Shown here: piece after piece, positions 55,337-60,000 of the stretch
Position numbering within the stretch: position 1 is the first letter of the stretch
Layout of the letters: every line of letters starts with the position of its first letter
Assembly (NCBI RefSeq): GCF_030272615.1
Contig: NC_081405.1
Span: 313,125,735 to 313,185,734 of the forward strand
DNA: 60,000 nt
Direction: 5' to 3'
Source: Cryptomeria japonica
Taxonomy: Eukaryota > Streptophyta > Pinopsida > Cupressales > Cupressaceae
Position numbers and translations under genes: made by a program
Notes under the pieces: generated by a model
The model's input: only the letters and a program-made list of their open reading frames with translations
Databases searched by the model: none
Told to the model about the DNA's origin: nothing

Positions 55337-56492
55337 TGTTGGCATTTTGATGATGTTTTGACTGTCATTGATGTACACACACTTTCTTGATGTATGAGTT
55401 ATGCTCAACCGGTAATTGTTCCAACTGGTATTATGTATTATTGAATGAATAGTCTTTAGACTATCGGTATTTTGCAAAAGATGGTTTACCGGTCATAGAT
55501 TGACTGAAGATCCCAAGCGGTATGAAGACCCCAAGCGGTTCAAGGATCTCAAGCGGTATGAAGGACCCAAGTGGTAGTTAACTTTTGATCAGAACACTAT
55601 GATCTTCTAGTCTTCATTTTTGACAACTGGTAATCAGTATATTATATTAACCGGTATATATCTGTGATGAGTTACCAACTGGTATTACTATAACATGTGA
55701 TGAGTTATCATCCACCGACACTTTGGTAGTGTGTTTGTGTCATGTTACAAAATGTGTCTAGATGCACTGTACCTAGGAACTTGTAGTCTAATTCTATTGG
55801 ACCGACATGAAATCAAATTCCTTTATAAGGACATCATATCTACGGTTTGCATGTGTGAGGAATAGAAAAGGCTATGTATGATCATTCAAGAGAATATTAG
55901 GTCTGTGTGAAGAGATAGAGTGTGGAGATATTGAAGACTGAAGTAATGCTAAAATGCATTAACAAGGAGTTGTCAAGGATCTAATTAATCATACTGTGCT
56001 AGCATCTAGATCATTCACTTGTTGATTACTAATATCTTAGACAAGTCTAAAACCCTTAACCGAGTAGGCCCAGCAAAGCCTTTGTAAATCCTCTAACAAG
56101 GTGGTTCACAATTGTGGATCTTAAATCCTCTAACGGGTAGTCTTTAACATGACTTATCTCCTAACAAAGATCTAGATTCCTAACAGGATCTATTCTGGTG
56201 AAGAACATTGTATGACCTTAACCAGTCTAGTTACTATTCTGCAGATAGTTACTTGTGATTTTCTGCTCATCGTGGTTTTTTCCATTTGGGTTTCCATGTC
56301 AAATATCTTGTGTTATGGTAATTGTTCTTTTGTGGGTGAATTCTTTGTTTGCTATTTAGTTTGCACTTATCTTAACCGGTTTATTAGTGAATCGGTTGCA
56401 CCAGTTATCTACTAAATTGTTTAAAACATTGATTACAGTATTTTTGGGTATACTAATTCACCCCCCCCCCCCCCCCCTCTTAGTATTCATCA
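55337..56492 (+). repeat. E5 5' LTR
   Basis: It starts TGTTGGCATTTTGATG and ends TATTCATCA before the PBS, 1156 bp. U3 holds four 18-bp tandem units with CAAGCGGT (55503-55575) and many ACCGGTA/ACTGGTA motifs. A TATA-like CCTTTATAAGG lies at about 55822. A GTGGTTTTTTCCATTTGGG motif lies at about 56270 and a run of 17 C at 56461-56477. Confidence 0.85.
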
Positions 56493-56494
56493 AT

Positions 56495-56507
56495 TGGTAT
56501 CAGAGCC
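56495..56507 (+). promoter_or_regulatory. E5 primer-binding site
   Basis: TGGTATCAGAGCC lies two bases after the LTR, a perfect match to the plant initiator tRNA-Met primer site. Confidence 0.9.
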
Positions 56508-56542
56508 AACCTTTTTATAAGTCTAACCACTTAGAAGGAGAT

Positions 56543-57763
56543 ATGGGGGATTAGGGTGTGAGGGAACTTACTCATCATCTCACTCAGACTGAGAGAGCCT
56601 ATGATGAACTCAAAGTCAAGTATAAAGCCTCTTTGGCCAAGAGAAGACAACATGCTGAGAAATTGATGGAACTCATTGAAAATGGCTCTTTTGATGAAGC
56701 AGACATGGATACCCTAGTTGAAGAAGTTGAAAAAATGAATGAATCTAAAGCCAACTTGAGAAGGGAGTTGGAAGGATTGACTATCAGAATGTGTCAAGAG
56801 CTTGAGAATAGAAGGAAAGCTGAAGATATAGTAAAAGACAAAGATCATGAGATTTCCAAGCTGAAGCAAGAAATCAATACCCTTACCACTCATCTCCAGG
56901 AGAGTAAAGTGGAAAAAGAAGAAATGCAAGGTGAACTAAACATGGCCATTTTTGAGAAAGCAACCTTGATGGAATCCAATACTATTATTTCCAAGGAACT
57001 TACTGAGTCAAAGGAGATACTTGCCAAATTGAATGAGAGTACTGCTAAGCTAGAGAAAAAGTTGGAATCGACAAAGCTAGTAAAGAATACCTCTAGACTT
57101 GGTTTCTCTAGATATGAGGAAGGTGAGATCTCTGGAACAAAATCTGAAGCATCAAAGAAGAAACCAACATCCAAGGATAAAGGTAAGAAAAAATTTAAAC
57201 CTATTTGCTTTAATTTTCTCAAAGAAGGACATACTACTAATGTGTGTAGAAGCAAGGCCTACAACAATTTTCCTTATTTTCAAAACAATATGCCTAGATC
57301 CAATAGATTCAATGGAAACTGTTATGCATGCAACAAGTTTGGGCATAGAGCATTTGAATGCAGGTCAGTTTTGCACAACACTAGGAGATATCCTCCAAGG
57401 ACTCAAGGAGTTATTTCGGAATTTCCTGTGAACCGGAATCCTAACTGATACAATACCTATGACCATTAGTCAGTCGGTTATAAAGTGGCAACTAGTTGGA
57501 AAGCAACATGTTTAATCTATCATGGTAGCGGTCATACTACTACAACATGCAGAAGGAAGAATGGAAGTATGAATAATGGACCATGGAGAACACCTAGAAT
57601 GGTATGCTATCATTGCAACAAACTAGGACACACTGCGAAAACTTGTAGACTAAGAAAGAACCTATCAGGTGATATACCGATCATTCCAGAAGGGAAGATT
57701 GATGTTGAAACTGTTCAAGTGGAAATGAATAAAACTTGGAAAAAGAAATCAGAAGAAGAGTCA
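56543..57763 (+). pseudogene. E5 gag with four zinc knuckles
   Basis: From ATG 56543 one frame runs to 57763 with a TAG at codon 4 and two stops near 57446-57468. The first 220 residues form a long charged coiled coil (RRELEGLTIRMCQELENRRK and EISKLKQEINTLTTHLQESK are typical). Four knuckle-like motifs follow: CFNFLKEGHTTNVC and CLIYHGSGHTTTTC, both lacking the second Cys, and CYACNKFGHRAFEC and CYHCNKLGHTAKTC, both intact. It would bind RNA. The N-terminal UBN2-type gag domain usual in Copia is not evident. Confidence 0.75.
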
Positions 57764-57822
57764 TAGGATGAACCTACTTCTGCACCTAGTATGAAAGTCT
57801 CTGAACCAACAAACTGAGCTTC

Positions 57823-57955
57823 AGAAAAGCTTAGGGGGAACATATCAGTGAATTATTTCAAACCCCTAGTTTATATCGATAAATACCTTTACCGGTATAT
57901 CTTACCTGTCAGTCGACAAAAGATATGAAGCTATAAAAGGCAAAATTAGGGTTTG
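57823..57955 (+). promoter_or_regulatory. Purine tract and TATA-like signal before ORF-Y
   Basis: A purine tract AGAAAAGCTTAGGGGGAA (57823-57840) recalls Copia PPTs. About 90 bp on, CTATAAAAGG (57931-57940) is a good TATA consensus, followed by ATTAGGGTTTG, a telobox-like element common near plant promoters. ORF-Y starts about 320 bp downstream. The 57764-58251 stretch has no convincing gene. Confidence 0.45.
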
Positions 57956-58251
57956 TACCCTAGCAGTGATGCATTTATTACGATCGGTGAGAATTTGTTT
58001 AAAAGGGGTTTTCGTTGTCATTTTGACTTAACTATTTACAAAAGAAGAATCTTCAAGAGTAGAGAAACCAAATCATTTTGCTTAGAATTTGGAGAAATCA
58101 TGTGCAAAATCTTGCAATCATCTTCAAACAATCAATGAAGAACACTAAGCAGTGAACTAGCAACAGAAGTGGTGAACTGTGCACAATATTGGAAAACCTA
58201 AATTTCAAATTGTGAAGGTATTTTCTGAAAATTCTTTCTTATCATTTGGTT

Positions 58252-59997
58252 ATGGCTTCTACATCACATTCTAGTTCTAGTGCACCTAAAGACACACATG
58301 AGTTTCTTCAAAAGAAAATGAGATACAATGTCCTATCTCAAATTCCTGCCGGAGTTATTGTGGAGGAAGATATTTCAGGGTAGATAGACTGTAAGTTGGA
58401 AGACCTATGATCCCTAGTAATTCACTCCCAGCTAAGTTTTTTCTGTGGAGATGACAAGAAGATCAAACCAGAGTATAGCATCCTTGAGAAGATGAAACTA
58501 CACATTACAATAAACTTTCTAGAAGAATTTACAGAAGAACATATTCACATTATCCTCACTAGAGTGCATGGGGACAAGATGTATCTCGAGCAGACCCATG
58601 ATATCACACCAGAAGTGATTCATGCTGTCACCGGATTCTGCAATGTTGGAGAAGTACCGGCTCTATGGAAGGTCACCAAAACTAAAATGACAGAGCTCAC
58701 TGGTTCTGTGAGTGACCAACGGGCAATGACCGTCAACACCATTTTTGATGATCTGGTAAAATACGCTTGCATGGTGATTGGTTATAGGATATTTTATGCC
58801 AGCAGAATGAATTTTGTCCCTGCTAATATGGTGAATGCTGCTTACAGAATGATGAAGGAAGATAATAAATATGACCTATGTACCTACTTATAGAAGCAAT
58901 TATTGGCGAATCTGAAATCCATCAAACAGAACAAATCATTGAGGCTCAAGTTTGGCCAACTTCTAGTCGGTCTATTCTTCTATTTTCATGATTATTTCCC
59001 TAGAGTAGGTGATGTTCAATGGTCTAATGGCCTACCAATTTCCAGATAGATTAAGGAAAGTCTACAAGCATAGGAACTACATATCCTGAGGTTCTAAATA
59101 AGTATTTCGATGAATTCAAACAAAAGATGAACTAGAGAATAAGGATATCTGGTGATATTGTGAAGAAGTATGAAGATGACATTTGCTTCACAATAAGGAC
59201 AGATGACTGCATAATGGAAGCTGTGGAACCTAGAAAGGAAGTAGTTGGCCCTATGGGGTATGAAGTGGTGAATGAATTATTGATCGGGTATGCCTCTACC
59301 CCCCTACTTGCCTCACCACTGGATGCAAAGAAGAAAAGAACCGGTACCTACTTGGAGAGGGTCACACTAATCGAGGAACCGAAGTAGAAAAAGGGCAAAG
59401 CAGTGCCATCGATATCTGCACCGGTTACATCTACTAGTCTGAAAGTGACCAAGTGGTCACCAGCCAAAAAGAAACCTGAGATCATTCTGACAAAAGTATT
59501 CGAGAGGGAGCGGAAAACCAAGAATCACTCACCGGAGTCAAAGGACATTGAACCAAAGGTTGAAATAAAGAAGTCAAGGCAATCAAGCAAAAAGTTGAAG
59601 TCCACTGATAATGTACCAGCAACTTCTGCACTGATAATATAGATATTTCTTCTTATAAACCAATGACACATTGTCAGAGGACAATAAAAAATATTAGGAG
59701 GAAAGTGATTGATGACTTAAAGGAATATTTTGATGACTTTAATGATAGTGAGAAAGAGGAGGTAGAATAGAAGGTCATTAAATATTTATGTGTTAATGAT
59801 CGGTCACCTTCTGAGATTAAATTTGTTGCTCCAAATTATTTGTATAATTATTTGGATAATAAATGGTGCATTTCCATTGAAAGAGAACAAGAGATCAGGG
59901 AGAAAAATTTTGCACAATACTTTCCTGATGCTTCAAATTTTGAGTTATTTGAAATTATGGATAAGAACAAAGGCATCTTCTTTATGAGAAGGAGGTG
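58252..59997 (+). pseudogene. ORF-Y: unknown ORF in E5
   Basis: ATG 58252 (MASTSHSSSSAPKDTHEFLQ) opens a frame to 58893 with TAG and TGA stops near 58381 and 58408. Visible segments are EEFTEEHIHIILTRVHGDKM, THDITPEVIHAVTGFCNVGE, VNTIFDDLVKYACMVIGYRI and FYASRMNFVPANMVNAAYRM. Frame changes lead to 59160-59642, which is Lys/Ser-rich (KKKPEIILTKVF), and then to a last part ending TGA at 59995-59997 (DLKEYFDDFNDSEKEEVE, NYLYNYLDNKWCISIEREQE). I recognise no family. The pattern around ITPEVIHAVTG loosely resembles NINRETIMATMGI of ORF-X. Confidence 0.5.
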
Positions 59998-60000
59998 ACT

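Larger units (their letters stand above)
55337..60000 (+). mobile_element. E5: Copia element with gag and extra ORF (partial)
   Basis: The LTR 55337-56492 is followed by an initiator Met PBS, a gag with zinc knuckles, a purine tract, a TATA-like signal and ORF-Y to the window end. No protease, integrase or RT appears before 60000. The element inserted into E4 integrase; the 5 bp before it are tgggg (55332-55336). Whether pol follows ORF-Y or is missing cannot be seen here. Confidence 0.8.

Overview
The window looks like a slice of a large, transposon-saturated plant nuclear genome. It is AT-rich, holds nested Ty3/Gypsy (Tat-like) and Ty1/Copia LTR retrotransposons, has plant-type primer-binding sites (initiator Met, Lys-like, Arg-like) and contains a plant-mobile-domain remnant. 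The very long decayed nests suggest a gymnosperm or similarly large genome; that is an inference, not something the sequence proves. I see no intact host gene, tRNA, rRNA or CRISPR array.

Left block (1-19948). A minus-strand Tat-like Gypsy element, called E0 here, runs leftward from its 5' LTR (18729-19948) through a Lys-type PBS, leader, gag, zinc finger, protease/G-patch, RT, RNase H and a second RNase H. It is split by E1 (405-10038), a minus-strand non-autonomous LTR element with perfect 5-bp target duplications (gtaac), a PPT, a PBS and one long open frame of unknown function. The window edge (1-102) carries the start of a Copia-type LTR inserted in E0.

Middle block (19949-41606). E0 landed in the 3' ORF of another LTR element, whose PPT and LTR-like sequence follow (20671 to about 21840). 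Then come a minus-strand plant mobile domain pseudogene (about 21950-22823), roughly 2.5 kb without recognisable genes, and an old plus-strand Copia LTR (25538-26130 and 34029-35113) split by E2. E2 (26131-34028) is a minus-strand Copia element with gag, PR, INT, RT and RNH. Its 5' LTR carries a 973-bp MITE-like insert. Further right are a coiled-coil pseudogene, a Copia LTR fragment (36561 to about 37401), four iterated hairpins (37486-37890) and ORF-X, a reading frame of about 1,100 codons (38147-41550) broken by about twenty stops, with one frame kept from about 38450 onward.

Right block (41607-60000). E4 is a plus-strand Gypsy element with an Arg-type PBS and the unusual order gag-PR-RNaseH-RT-RNaseH-INT. 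Its 5' LTR is split by E3 (41825-49635, minus strand, perfect TSD aatac). E3 is a young gag-protease-only element whose coding region is interrupted by only two stops. E4 integrase is cut by E5, a plus-strand Copia element (55337 to beyond the window end) with a gag carrying four zinc knuckles and, behind a TATA-like signal, a second unknown ORF (ORF-Y).

The elements do not form a pathway. They form a nest with a readable order: E1 is younger than E0, E3 and E5 are younger than E4, and E2 is younger than the LTR it sits in. The more interesting signals are an RNase H placed upstream of RT in E4, leader RNA structures shared by E0 and E1, repeated GTGCAC-containing motifs in E3, large ORFs of unknown function (E1 ORF, ORF-X, ORF-Y), and stop codons that nearly all look like C-to-T decay of methylated cytosines. 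Coordinates of degenerate domains are approximate.
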